Of a stretch of DNA of 64,000 bases, positions 35,861 to 44,518 are shown in pieces. The notes beneath the pieces were generated by a model. That model ran no database searches, had not been told where the DNA came from, and saw only the letters and a list, made by a program, of their open reading frames with translations. This stretch comes from Proteobacteria bacterium UBA981 (GTDB lineage: Bacteria; Pseudomonadota; Gammaproteobacteria; Ga0077536). The stretch is from positions 633,876 to 697,875 of the forward strand of contig DBBP01000008.1 of the NCBI GenBank assembly GCA_002292285.1. The letters are read 5' to 3'. The first letter of the stretch is position 1, and every line of letters begins with the position of its first letter. Made by a program: the position numbers and the translations under genes.

Positions 35861-36771
35861 GCTGAAGCCCTGCTGTCGGCGTGTTCCCAGCTATAAATTC
35901 GCCCCGGCTCCGGCTCCCATAACCTGGCGGACGCGGCACCAGGCAAGCCCGCGAGTGCACGGTATTCAGAAGCCATGGCGACCCAGTGGTCGGTCTCCGC
36001 GAGCACAGCCGGCTTGCATGCCACAGGATCGCGCAGAACGGCAAAGCCGTCACGTGTACCGACGGCAAATGTGTAAAAGCCGTCCAAGTCAGCGATGGCG
36101 TGCGTCAACGCCTGCTCCAGCGAATCCCCTTCGCGTAATCGCCACGTTAAGTAACCAGCCGCGACTTCACTGTCATTATCGGTCGAGAAATGTACGCCCC
36201 GGCGTTCCAAATCACGGCGCAGACGATTGTGGTTCGATAGCGACCCATTGTGTACCAGACATAAATCGTCGCCAGTCGAAAACGGATGTGAATGCTCTGT
36301 CGTAATCGCACTTTCCGTTGCCATGCGCGTGTGGCCGAGCGCGTGCGAGGCCTTCATCGAGTTGACACCAAAACGCTCGATAACCTGTTCCGGGATACCG
36401 CACGCTTTGAAAATTTCGATCGCAACCCCGGAGCTAAGCACACGTAAGTCGGCATAAGCGCCTCGTACCCAGGCGATGAACGGCTCGGTGTCGCCAGCAA
36501 CAACAATGACTGCGTGATTATCGTGCACCACGATTCGTTCAAAGCCGACGTTGGCGGATTCGGCGGCAACCTCGAATTCACGCCAAGAAAGGTCGCCGGT
36601 GGCCAGTAAAGTCACTTTATGCTCAGTGCCGGACACCGCATCCCGATACACAGCAAAACCCGCGCTATCGGGCCCGCGGTCGGTCATTTCTAGCAGCATC
36701 GGTGCAAAATAACGCCCCAAATCGTGCTCAAATTCCGGGTTCTTCGCGAACAGTCCGACAATTCCACACAT
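35857..36771 (-). CDS. class II glutamine amidotransferase subunit (GlxB/MgsA-like)
   Basis: The 304-residue protein begins MCGIVGLFAKNPEFE; Cys2 becomes the N-terminal nucleophile after Met removal. LGHTRMATES, HPFSTGDDLCLVHNGSLSNH and TDNDSEVAAGYL are the glutamine-binding motifs of Ntn amidotransferases. It supplies ammonia, or removes it from glutamine, for the FMN subunit. It is the first gene of the four-gene cluster, and a TATAAT box lies 33 bp upstream. Confidence 0.92.
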   Translation of the reverse strand: MCGIVGLFAKNPEFEHDLGRYFAPMLLEMTDRGPDSAGFAVYRDAVSGTEHKVTLLATGDLSWREFEVAAESANVGFERIVVHDNHAVIVVAGDTEPFIAWVRGAYADLRVLSSGVAIEIFKACGIPEQVIERFGVNSMKASHALGHTRMATESAITTEHSHPFSTGDDLCLVHNGSLSNHNRLRRDLERRGVHFSTDNDSEVAAGYLTWRLREGDSLEQALTHAIADLDGFYTFAVGTRDGFAVLRDPVACKPAVLAETDHWVAMASEYRALAGLPGAASARLWEPEPGRIYSWEHADSRASA

Positions 36772-36803
36772 GAGGCGACTTCCACAGTTAACGCAGGCGC
36801 AAG

Positions 36804-36837
36804 ATTATAGACGCTGGCCTGCCCTGTTCGGGGGCCA
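36804..36837 (-). promoter_or_regulatory. predicted promoter and dyad for the glx/glnT cluster
   Basis: A perfect TATAAT (complement of 36804-36809) stands 33 bp before the ATG at 36771. Upstream, where a -35 should be, no good hexamer is seen. Instead there is an imperfect dyad, TGGCC-t-GCCC-tgttc-GGGGGCCA on the plus strand (36815-36837), which fits an activator site. Confidence 0.45.
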
Positions 36838-36872
36838 GTTCGAACACATCGCCATAGATTCCCCGCTTGGCT

Positions 36873-37472
36873 TTACGCGGGCGAGACTCTCGATACCCGG
36901 GCAATGTGTGCGTCAGATATCGCAGCTAGAGCACCGAAGCCCAGTTCGAAAGTGTGCTGCCGGGTGCCGCCGCCGACTTTCACGAGATCATCTTCAGCGA
37001 ACCCTTCGTCGAGGATCACTTCGATAGCGGGTTCGACACGAAATGGTCCAACTCCGCCCACCGCGAAGCCGAGTTCATGCTCCAAACGCTGATTGTCGAG
37101 TAAACGCAGGGCACGACGAGAGCAGCCAAGCGCAGCACTGACTCGCTTGTAGTCAACTTTGGCCGTGCAGGCAACAGCAACAAAGATAATCCGATCCGTT
37201 CGCGCGACTTCGAACGCGACAGTCTTGAGTAGATTGACGGTTAGCTCTGGCACCGATTGCAGCGCCTGTTCGATGGTGCCGACCTCGATGTGTTCATGCA
37301 GGGTGTACGCGACACCCTGTTCGCGTAGCTGTGCTGCAATTTTCTCGAACGCGCGCCCGCCCGGAATGGTGACGCAGTCAGGATCATGGATACCTATGTC
37401 GGCCACAGCAGCGTTGCGGCCAAGCTCGAGACCCCGGTATTCTGCGGGCCCGCGAAACTTGGCGACCGACAT
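36873..37472 (-). CDS. YbaK/ProX-like aminoacyl-tRNA deacylase domain protein
   Basis: The start at 37472 (MSVAKFRGPAEYRGLELG) gives 199 residues. The N-terminal 45 residues are extra, followed by the YbaK fold: EKIAAQLREQGVAYTLHEH, LLKTVAFEVARTDRIIFVAVACTAKVDYKRVS in two parts, and GFAVGGVGPF. These proteins hydrolyse misacylated Cys- or Ala-tRNA. It begins back to back with the small secreted protein gene. Confidence 0.82.
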   Translation of the reverse strand: MSVAKFRGPAEYRGLELGRNAAVADIGIHDPDCVTIPGGRAFEKIAAQLREQGVAYTLHEHIEVGTIEQALQSVPELTVNLLKTVAFEVARTDRIIFVAVACTAKVDYKRVSAALGCSRRALRLLDNQRLEHELGFAVGGVGPFRVEPAIEVILDEGFAEDDLVKVGGGTRQHTFELGFGALAAISDAHIARVSRVSPA

Positions 37473-37491
37473 CGTGATACACGTTTTCTTG

Positions 37492-37806
37492 ATGATACTT
37501 TCATTGTGGTCTGGCGCTGCCGTTGCCAACGAAATGCAGGAAGCCTTTCAACACTGCGCAGACAAGGCGCACGCCCGAGCCGACGAAGTTCGTGAGCGTA
37601 ATATCGCTAAAGCTGACGGCGACGCGAAGCAGCTCGCCTACCTCAATCAAATGAACGCCTCAGATCTCGGCGTGCTACTCGCTTCGTGCAAAATGTGGCG
37701 CAGTACCTGTGAAAACGATCGATCCGGCGACATGTGTACGTTCTTTATCGACGCCAACCGCAGTGCCGAATCGCAAATGGCGCCTTCGGCCGCGCCACCT
37801 GAATAG
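37492..37806 (+). CDS. small putative periplasmic cysteine-containing protein
   Basis: The 104-residue frame starts MILSLWSGAAVANEMQEAF, which reads as a short signal peptide. An in-frame GTG at 37474 would lengthen it. The mature part is charged and helical with four cysteines (HCADKAH, LASCKMWRSTCEND, MCTFF), suggesting two disulfides. I recognise no family. The start lies only 20 bp from the opposite-strand gene start, which is tight for two promoters, so support is moderate. Confidence 0.5.
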   Translation: MILSLWSGAAVANEMQEAFQHCADKAHARADEVRERNIAKADGDAKQLAYLNQMNASDLGVLLASCKMWRSTCENDRSGDMCTFFIDANRSAESQMAPSAAPPE

Positions 37807-37842
37807 CCGATGCCGAATACCTGAATCCCGCGCGTACCGCGC

Positions 37843-38748
37843 TCAATTTATCTGAGAAAACTGCGCAATCAGCGCCGCGACGGTTTCGGGCGCATCTTCC
37901 TGCAAAAAGTGACCAACGCCAGGCAAGGTCACGACCGGCGCGTCAGGCCATAAATCTCTGAAGCAACCAATCGTGAAGGCCTGCGGCAAAGCACGATCCG
38001 CTTCACCAAAGACCATCATCGCAGGCTTCTCCTTGATCGCTGCAATCGCCTCCGCCGTGCGAATGGATTTTAGATCATTGACCGTCTCGCGATCGGCAAT
38101 ACATTGTGGAAAACGTTCGGCGGCGATACACGATTCCGGAGTGGGGAACGGACTCGCGTAGGCGCGCACCCACGTCTCATCGACGTGCGCGGTGCGCTCA
38201 AACCCAATCCGCTTCATCACCGACAGAATCGTGCTGCCGAGATTGCGGATGGTTGGTTCAAATGCCGGGCTGCCCACCCACACCGGCCACGGCGAACTTG
38301 TGAAGGCCTTCGGATCTTCTTTCGAGCGGCCGCCGACCATCGCGTTCATTACACAAAGCCGTTTGATGCGTTGTGGATGCAGATAAGCCATCGCACTACC
38401 GATAGGACCGCCCCAGTCCTGCATCACCAGGGTTACGTTGGTGAGATCGAGCGCCAATAAGAGTCCCTCAAGATTCTCGCAATGGGCCTGAACGGTGTAT
38501 TCGCGATCAAGCGGCGTTTCGCTTTTACCAAAGCCCATGTGATCCGGCACGATCACCCGGCCGTAGGGCGTCAGGCGCGGGATGATATTGCGATAGAGAT
38601 AGCCCCAGGTCGGCTCGCCGTGCACGCACAGAAATGTATCATCGGCGCTCGAACGCTCATCGACATAGTGCATGGCAAAACCATTGCCGTGGTGAAAGTG
38701 TGGTGCGAACGGCCATGTGCCATCAAAGGTTTCGTCAGCGGGGATCAT
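37843..38748 (-). CDS. haloalkane dehalogenase-like alpha/beta hydrolase (HLD-I type)
   Basis: The 301-residue protein matches the DhlA branch. HGEPTW (43-48) carries the oxyanion region, QDWGG places the nucleophile D111 beside the halide-binding W112, and GVGHFLQED supplies the histidine (280). NITLVVQDWGG and FGFGKSD in DhlA correspond closely to NVTLVMQDWGG and MGFGKSE here. Such enzymes hydrolyse haloalkanes to alcohols in the cytoplasm. It is downstream of TfoX- and SnoaL-like genes with 11 and 6 bp gaps. An epoxide or ester hydrolase activity is possible but less likely. Confidence 0.83.
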   Translation of the reverse strand: MIPADETFDGTWPFAPHFHHGNGFAMHYVDERSSADDTFLCVHGEPTWGYLYRNIIPRLTPYGRVIVPDHMGFGKSETPLDREYTVQAHCENLEGLLLALDLTNVTLVMQDWGGPIGSAMAYLHPQRIKRLCVMNAMVGGRSKEDPKAFTSSPWPVWVGSPAFEPTIRNLGSTILSVMKRIGFERTAHVDETWVRAYASPFPTPESCIAAERFPQCIADRETVNDLKSIRTAEAIAAIKEKPAMMVFGEADRALPQAFTIGCFRDLWPDAPVVTLPGVGHFLQEDAPETVAALIAQFSQIN

Positions 38749-38759
38749 TTCCGGAGTCC

Positions 38760-39116
38760 TTATTTAGGCGGCAAGCTGCGCGCGTAGCGGACCGCACGAT
38801 CCAGCCATGCGCGCAGGGTATCGGGTGTGTCGATGCCGGCCGGAGCGATCAGCGCCCAGCCCTTCATCACTCGGCCGGTCGCATCGAATGGGGCGGTATG
38901 TTCCTCACGCAGGACCGCCTCATGCCCTGGCTTGTCGAGGCGCACAACCAGTGAACCCTGCCATGTGCCCGCACACATATTGCCGTTGACCATGAAGCAC
39001 ACGCCACCGAACAGCTTTTTATCTGAAATGCCCTTGCGACGCTTCAGCAGGGGCCGAATGCGCGCGATTAGCGCCTCGTCAGCGGTCTTCAGGTCTAAAC
39101 GCTCGGGGTCCGACAC
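38760..39116 (-). CDS. TfoX N-terminal domain protein
   Basis: The 118-residue single-domain protein has KKLFGGVCFMVNGNMCAGTW and VMKGWALI, the TfoX/Sxy N-terminal pattern. Stand-alone versions are common and are not competence activators; their role is unknown. It lies between the SnoaL-like and dehalogenase-like genes, probably on one transcript. Confidence 0.87.
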   Translation of the reverse strand: MSDPERLDLKTADEALIARIRPLLKRRKGISDKKLFGGVCFMVNGNMCAGTWQGSLVVRLDKPGHEAVLREEHTAPFDATGRVMKGWALIAPAGIDTPDTLRAWLDRAVRYARSLPPK

Positions 39117-39122
39117 CTTATA

Positions 39123-39575
39123 TCAGGCAGCGGCAATAACTGCCGCAGGTGTCGTCAGATGAGCGCGCATGTCACCGACAAGGGCATAGCGGATGAAGCG
39201 TCGGGCAAAGCGCCAGGTGCCATTTTCACAAACAAAGTCATCGAAGTAATGACCGGAGAATATCGCCTGCAAGGGGAAATCGTCAGTTTGCTGGAACACC
39301 GTCACGTAGCATTCGCTTTTCGCTTTCCCCGCTGCTTCATCGACCACCAGCTCGACATTGGCCGTCACGTGTTTCGTCCTAGGCGTACCGTCCGGGTATA
39401 TGCGCACGTTTGAAAGCACATTATCGAGCATTGCCTGTTTGCCGAAATTCGGCGGCGAACCCTCCGAAGTCCACTCGCCCTTGCCAAACAGCTCGGCGAA
39501 GCCATCCAGATCGCCAGTATCAATAGTGAATCCATAGCGGTTCATAAGTGTTGTGATTTGGTCGCGTGCGCTCAT
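39123..39575 (-). CDS. SnoaL/NTF2-like domain protein
   Basis: The 150-residue protein has an NTF2-like cone fold: MSARDQITTLMNRYGFTIDT, GDLDGFAELFGKGEWTSEG and FDDFVCENGTWRFARRFIRY. The family includes polyketide cyclases, ketosteroid isomerases and dehydratases used in small-molecule catabolism. It is first in a three-gene run with TfoX-like and dehalogenase-like genes. Confidence 0.85.
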   Translation of the reverse strand: MSARDQITTLMNRYGFTIDTGDLDGFAELFGKGEWTSEGSPPNFGKQAMLDNVLSNVRIYPDGTPRTKHVTANVELVVDEAAGKAKSECYVTVFQQTDDFPLQAIFSGHYFDDFVCENGTWRFARRFIRYALVGDMRAHLTTPAAVIAAA

Positions 39576-39669
39576 TTGTGGGTTCCTCTGGCTGATCTTG
39601 TACGTACGCGCAATGCGGGCCGCACGTCATGGCGCACGGGATGCTTGCGAGAACGAACGGTAACAGTGC

Positions 39670-39793
39670 AACTGGCTCAGTTAAAGACACCCCATTTAAA
39701 TTGCAGCGCAGCAAAAGTGCAGCCGATTGTCGTGCTTGAGATCCTGTCGCGCAGGTGCAACGCTGGACATTGCACTGTCCGGGAATAAGGAGG
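39670..39793 (+). promoter_or_regulatory. leader with two dyads and strong ribosome site
   Basis: AACTG-GCT-CAGTT (39670-39682) and GTGCAA/TTGCAC (39755-39760 and 39770-39775) are inverted repeats in the 220 bp between divergent genes. AAGGAGG at 39787-39793 is the ribosome site for the start at 39800. The dyads could be operators; no promoter hexamers are convincing. Confidence 0.35.
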
Positions 39794-39799
39794 GACTGA

Positions 39800-40918
39800 A
39801 TGTCTATTCGTCGATACTTAACAAGCGCAATCATCACTGCCCTGGCGAGTCTGCCGATGGCCTCTTTCGGCGACGCGGACGCTTTGGTAAAACGCCTGTT
39901 AACCCCACCGGAAATCAAGCCCGCCGACGGCTTCAGCGCACGCCTGCTGGTCGCCCCGGGGAAACTCTACGACCCCCTCATCATGTTGCCGGTCGGTGAC
40001 ACGACTTGGATTAACGATGACGGCGGCGAAGAAAAAGACAAAGGCAGTCGCTTGCTTGCGATCAGCCATAGTGGCGAAATTTCGGTCCTCGCCGACGTCG
40101 GCAAACTGCTGCCAACCGTCGGTTTCGATCTTGCACCGGCAAGTTTTGGCGACTACGGCGGCGACGTATTCACCCTGGCGCAACCAAAAGTCGCTGTTGC
40201 GGGTGGGCTTGAAAACCATGTTGTACAAAGACTCGAACCCGACAACGATTTCGCCGCGAGTATCTATTGCACCTTGCCGGAAACCGGTCCGAAAAAGATC
40301 TCAGGCTTCGGGCTCGATGCGCGCTTCGGCCCTGAGGGCTCGCCGTTCGCCGGACGCCTGTTTGTCGTCACAATCCTGAACGACGCAATTTATCAGGTCA
40401 CCGCCGATGGCAAATGTGAACCCTTCCTGGTCTTTGACGGCGAAACCTACAGCGGGCCGACCGTCATGAACTTCACGCCGGACGGGCAGCGCATGTTGGT
40501 TTCCGTCAGTCGCGGGGTATTCAGCCTGGAAAGCACCGGCCCACAAGCGGGCGCTATTGTCACCGTCAGCGCGGACGGCAAAATTGACGCAGAGCCACTT
40601 TACGCCGGCGCGTCCAAACCGACCGGCATGGCCTACGCCCCCGCAGACTTCGGCCCATACGGCGGCCAGTTGTTCTTTGCCGATATCGGCCGCTTCCAGA
40701 TACCCGTACCGATGACCCAGAAACTCGACACCGACGGGCGCGTGTTTCGCATCGATGCAGACGGCAAACCCGCGGTCGTTGCGACCGATTTGGTTAATCC
40801 GATTGGTGTGCAATTCGTCAACGGCAAATTGTGGGTCGCAGATATCAACGGTGATTTCATCGCCGGCCGGCGAGAACTACCGGACGGCTTTATCGTTGAG
40901 TTTGATATCGCGCGTTAG
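39800..40918 (+). CDS. secreted beta-propeller-like protein, paralogue A
   Basis: The 372-residue protein has a signal peptide (YLTSAIITALASLPMASFG) and repeating NHL/SMP-30-like segments such as GSRLLAISHSGEISVL and DGRVFRIDADGKPAVV. It ends with VNGKLWVADINGDFIAGRRE. A close relative is encoded at 44519-45628; both share PGxxYDPLxM, TWINDDG-like and LPDGFI blocks. Two cysteines (YCTLPETG, KCEPF) are shared. It is periplasmic or secreted, with unknown function, perhaps a lactonase-like or binding protein. The ribosome site AAGGAGG is six bases from the ATG. Confidence 0.85.
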   Translation: MSIRRYLTSAIITALASLPMASFGDADALVKRLLTPPEIKPADGFSARLLVAPGKLYDPLIMLPVGDTTWINDDGGEEKDKGSRLLAISHSGEISVLADVGKLLPTVGFDLAPASFGDYGGDVFTLAQPKVAVAGGLENHVVQRLEPDNDFAASIYCTLPETGPKKISGFGLDARFGPEGSPFAGRLFVVTILNDAIYQVTADGKCEPFLVFDGETYSGPTVMNFTPDGQRMLVSVSRGVFSLESTGPQAGAIVTVSADGKIDAEPLYAGASKPTGMAYAPADFGPYGGQLFFADIGRFQIPVPMTQKLDTDGRVFRIDADGKPAVVATDLVNPIGVQFVNGKLWVADINGDFIAGRRELPDGFIVEFDIAR

Positions 40919-41031
40919 CTTAGGGTGCGTCTCGACTCGCCGGCGGTTATGCATGCGCGTCGACCAGCGCACAAACCGAGTCGCCCGACGCCAATGTAAG
41001 CACAAGTCACGCCAGACCCGAGGAGATAAAA

Positions 41032-42054
41032 ATGCGTATCGCCTACATGCCTGACACTCATTTCGGTGGCTATGACCAGATTATCCCGACCCGCCGCGAA
41101 GTTGCCGCTGCCGGCGACCAGTTACTGCTTGAAGCCGAGGCAGCCGAGGAAGTGGGGTTCGAAAGTTTGTGGCTACCCGAACGCCATGCGCGACCGGAGA
41201 CCTACTTCCCTTCGATTCTGACCGTCGCCGCCGCAATCGCCGCGCGCACCACTCGCATACAAATTGCCACGGCCGTGCTGCAGCCGACTTACTATCATCC
41301 GGTCCATGTCGCGGAACAATTGGCCCAGATAGACATGCTTTCCAGGGGCCGTCTGGTCTTCGGAGCCGGCGTCGGTTATCACGAGGATTATTTCCGACTT
41401 TTCGGTGTGCCAACCAAACGCAAAAACGCGCGCTTTGAAGAAGTCTTGCAAATCATCGAAGGTGTGTGGACGAACGAGCGGTTTTCTTTTCACGGCGAGT
41501 TCTATGATTACGACGATATCCTGCTCACGCCGAAACCCTATCGGCAACCGCGACCGCCGATATGGATTGGCGCATTTTTCGACAACGGGGTGGAACGCGC
41601 GACCGATTGGGACGGCTGGATTTGGGGTCACCAACCCGAGATCGAAACGGCGCGGGAACGGATCTCATACTGGCGCGAGAGGGCCGACAAAAAAGGCCGC
41701 AAGAACTGGAGCGTCGGACTCATTTGCGAAGGTTGGATCGGTGACGATGAGAAGCAAGTACGCGAGCGACACGGTCATCGCTGGGTTCGCGAGCTCGCTT
41801 TCTACCAGGAGAACGGCATGGAGCCGGAAGCTGCCGCAGTGCCAGTCGAGACACTGGAGAAACAGTTCCTGATCCTCGGCAACGCGCAAACATGGGTCGA
41901 CCGGCTCGGAGAAATGCAGGAGAAACTCAAGCCTGACTGGATTTGCCTGCGCACACGTACGCCGAAACCAGAAACAGGGTATTACCCCGACCCGGCTGAG
42001 TCTCTTGAGTGTATCTATCGACTCGGCGAAGACGTTGTGCGGCATTTTCAGTAA
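41032..42054 (+). CDS. LLM-class flavin-dependent oxidoreductase (luciferase-like)
   Basis: The 340-residue protein has RIAYMPDTHFGGYDQ, ESLWLPERHARPETYFPS, TRIQIATAVLQPTYYHPVHV and GRLVFGAGVGYHEDYFRLFGV. This is the normal F420/FMN-type TIM barrel. An AGGAGAT ribosome site precedes the ATG. It lies between propeller paralogue A and the TonB-dependent receptor. The group may import and oxidise one substrate. Confidence 0.92.
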   Translation: MRIAYMPDTHFGGYDQIIPTRREVAAAGDQLLLEAEAAEEVGFESLWLPERHARPETYFPSILTVAAAIAARTTRIQIATAVLQPTYYHPVHVAEQLAQIDMLSRGRLVFGAGVGYHEDYFRLFGVPTKRKNARFEEVLQIIEGVWTNERFSFHGEFYDYDDILLTPKPYRQPRPPIWIGAFFDNGVERATDWDGWIWGHQPEIETARERISYWRERADKKGRKNWSVGLICEGWIGDDEKQVRERHGHRWVRELAFYQENGMEPEAAAVPVETLEKQFLILGNAQTWVDRLGEMQEKLKPDWICLRTRTPKPETGYYPDPAESLECIYRLGEDVVRHFQ

Positions 42055-42358
42055 CCCGACTTCGTCCTCGCTGAAATCAGATGTCGGCGTCGAACTGAGG
42101 CTCCTCCGGTTTGACGAAAAAAATGGGGGGAGCCTTCAGATTTCAGGGCATTTTACGGTGTGCCTTAGTTAGTGCGTGTACCCCGAGGTCGAGCCGCTAT
42201 TGGGAGTCGGACCGCCCTTGCGTTCGAGTATGCGGGCGAACTCCACTGAGAGTGGTAGTTGACCGCCCGGATGCGCGCGCTAACAGCAGGCAGTCGCGTT
42301 GGCGAGAGCGAGCGGGGTTCATATGTTCTAACGTTGCCAGCGCCGAAAACCTTGACCA
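42055..42358. other. intergenic region upstream of the TonB-dependent receptor
   Basis: About 300 bp without a supported gene or repeat. No Fur-like box is obvious. Confidence 0.4.
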
Positions 42359-44494
42359 TTGAATTCGTTACACTGCCCCGCTTCGCAATCATTAAAGCCC
42401 CTTATCATCCGCCTGAATCTTCTTCTCGTTGCGGCCCTGTCTTGCGGGTCCGTTAGCGCTATCGAAACTGTCACCGTAACCGCGACCCGGCGTGCGGCGG
42501 ATACTGTCACCGTACCGCACAGCGTGTCCGTGCTGTCTGCAGACGACGTCGACGGCAAATTCGTACGCAACCTGCCGGATGCCCTCGCTGAAACTGCCGG
42601 CGTGATGGTGCAAAAATCCGCCAATGGTCAGGGCGCGCCTTTTCTGCGCGGCTTTACGGGTTACCGCATGCTCACCGTGATCGATGGCGTGCGCTACAAC
42701 AACTCGGTCTATCGCGACGGACCGAACGAATATTTTTCGCTTATTGATATGCACGCCGTGAGTTCTCTGGAAGTGCTCGGTGGGCCGACCTCGGCAATGT
42801 ACGGTAGCGATGCGATCGGCGGGACCGTGGTGATCAATACGCGCTCGTCCGGGTATGAACACGAGACACACGATGAGACCTTCATCCATGGGCGGCAACG
42901 CATAGCCTTCGCTTCCGTTGATAACAGCCGCCGATCGCGCACCGAAATCGCGGTCGGCTCAGGTGGCCACTATGGGCTGCATCTCGGTTATTCGTTGAAG
43001 CACTTTGGCGATCTCAGGACCGCCGATCTCGGTCAGCAACCGCACACTGGCTATGGCGAGACAGCCTGGGACGCGCGCATCGACTGGCAGGTCAGCGAAC
43101 GCTGGGAAGCGCGCCTGGTATACCAGCAACTTGAGCAGGACGATGTCTGGCGAACGTTCTCAACGCGCCTTGCCCAGCCTTTTGCCGGCACTTCCGTCGG
43201 CACCGACGAGCGCCGCGTTAAAGATCAGCAACGCGAGCTCGGCTACGTGCGCGTGCAAGGCCATACACTACACCCGGCACTCGACAGCCTCAAAGTGACC
43301 TTGTCCCGACAGGTCTGGCGCGAAGATGGCGATCGCGTGCGCGCTGGCGGCGAGCGCAATCTGGAAGCCTTCGACTCGATCATGCTGGGCGCGGACATTC
43401 AGTTCGATTCCAGACTGGGCTTTCTGGATCTCGTTTATGGCCTGGATATTTACCACGACGGCGTCGATAGCAGCCGCCGCGATTTCGCGCCCGACGGTTC
43501 TCTCGCACAGGTGCGGATACAAGGGCCGATAGGTGACGACGCCAACTATGAACAACGCGGTGTCTACATTCAGGGCTTGTTCGCACCACTCGAGCAGCTT
43601 CAGATTGACTTAAGCAGTCGCTACAACGACGTTTCCGCCACCATCGGGCGTTTTGAAGACCCCGTGACCGGCGACGCCGCCAGTTTTAGTGACTCGTGGA
43701 CTGAAGTCGTTAGCTCTGCACGCGTCAGCGTTTCGCCGTTCGTGCGACACCCGGTTCTGCTTTGGAGTGGTGTGAGCCAGGCCTTTCGCGCGCCGAATAT
43801 CGCCGACCTGAGCCGTTTCGGTGCCAGTCGCTCAAACGAAATAGAGATCGCCGCAACTGATCTCGATGCCGAGCAATTCCTGACTTTCGAAGTAGGTTTA
43901 CGCGTCACCGAAAAGCAGCACGAATTCTCGCTGGTTGGCTATCACACGCGTATCCGCGATTTCATTACGAGTACCGCGACCGGCAATCTACGCGGCGGCC
44001 AGGTTGAGGTGAGCAAACAAAATAGTGGCAGCGGATTTGTGCGCGGTGTGGAAGTCGCAGCGCGACGTGAGTGGCGCAACGGTTTTAGTGTGTGGGGCAA
44101 TCTCACCTGGCTAGAAAGCGAACTCGATGCACCCGAGAGCATCGCGACCAGCCGCATAGTGAGTGAGCCCTTAAGTCGCACCATGCCCCTCACCACGAAC
44201 TTCGGACTGCGCTGGGAGCGCCCACAGGACGGTCGCTTTGCGGCCCTCGATGTCTCCATCGTCGCGCGCGCGGATCAATTAAGTCGCGGCGATCGGCGCG
44301 ATATCAACCGTATCCCACCGGGTGGCACGCCCGGCTACGAATTCGTGCGCGCGTCCGTCGGGCAACGCCTCGGTGCACACTTCGATATTGCGCTCGCAGT
44401 GAACAATGTGTTCGACAATCGCTATCGGTCGCATGGTTCCGGTGTTAACGCGGCGGGCCTTGGCGTTGACCTACGCCTCACTGCGAGCTACTGA
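42359..44494 (+). CDS. TonB-dependent outer-membrane receptor
   Basis: The 711-residue protein has a hydrophobic signal (LIIRLNLLLVAALSCGSVSA), a plug with LSADDVDGKFVRNLPDALAE, GAPFLRGFTGYRMLTVIDGV and MYGSDAIGGTVVINTRSS, and a 22-strand-type barrel ending in DLRLTASY, with terminal aromatic Tyr. The mature start ETVTVTATRRA fits a TonB box. The frame opens at a TTG at 42359; the exact start is uncertain. It imports an unknown ligand (siderophore, cobalamin, metal chelate or sugar). Two similar secreted proteins and an LLM enzyme flank it. Confidence 0.92.
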   Translation: MNSLHCPASQSLKPLIIRLNLLLVAALSCGSVSAIETVTVTATRRAADTVTVPHSVSVLSADDVDGKFVRNLPDALAETAGVMVQKSANGQGAPFLRGFTGYRMLTVIDGVRYNNSVYRDGPNEYFSLIDMHAVSSLEVLGGPTSAMYGSDAIGGTVVINTRSSGYEHETHDETFIHGRQRIAFASVDNSRRSRTEIAVGSGGHYGLHLGYSLKHFGDLRTADLGQQPHTGYGETAWDARIDWQVSERWEARLVYQQLEQDDVWRTFSTRLAQPFAGTSVGTDERRVKDQQRELGYVRVQGHTLHPALDSLKVTLSRQVWREDGDRVRAGGERNLEAFDSIMLGADIQFDSRLGFLDLVYGLDIYHDGVDSSRRDFAPDGSLAQVRIQGPIGDDANYEQRGVYIQGLFAPLEQLQIDLSSRYNDVSATIGRFEDPVTGDAASFSDSWTEVVSSARVSVSPFVRHPVLLWSGVSQAFRAPNIADLSRFGASRSNEIEIAATDLDAEQFLTFEVGLRVTEKQHEFSLVGYHTRIRDFITSTATGNLRGGQVEVSKQNSGSGFVRGVEVAARREWRNGFSVWGNLTWLESELDAPESIATSRIVSEPLSRTMPLTTNFGLRWERPQDGRFAALDVSIVARADQLSRGDRRDINRIPPGGTPGYEFVRASVGQRLGAHFDIALAVNNVFDNRYRSHGSGVNAAGLGVDLRLTASY

Positions 44495-44518
44495 TGCATC
44501 GGCGTCCCGGCAGCGCGG

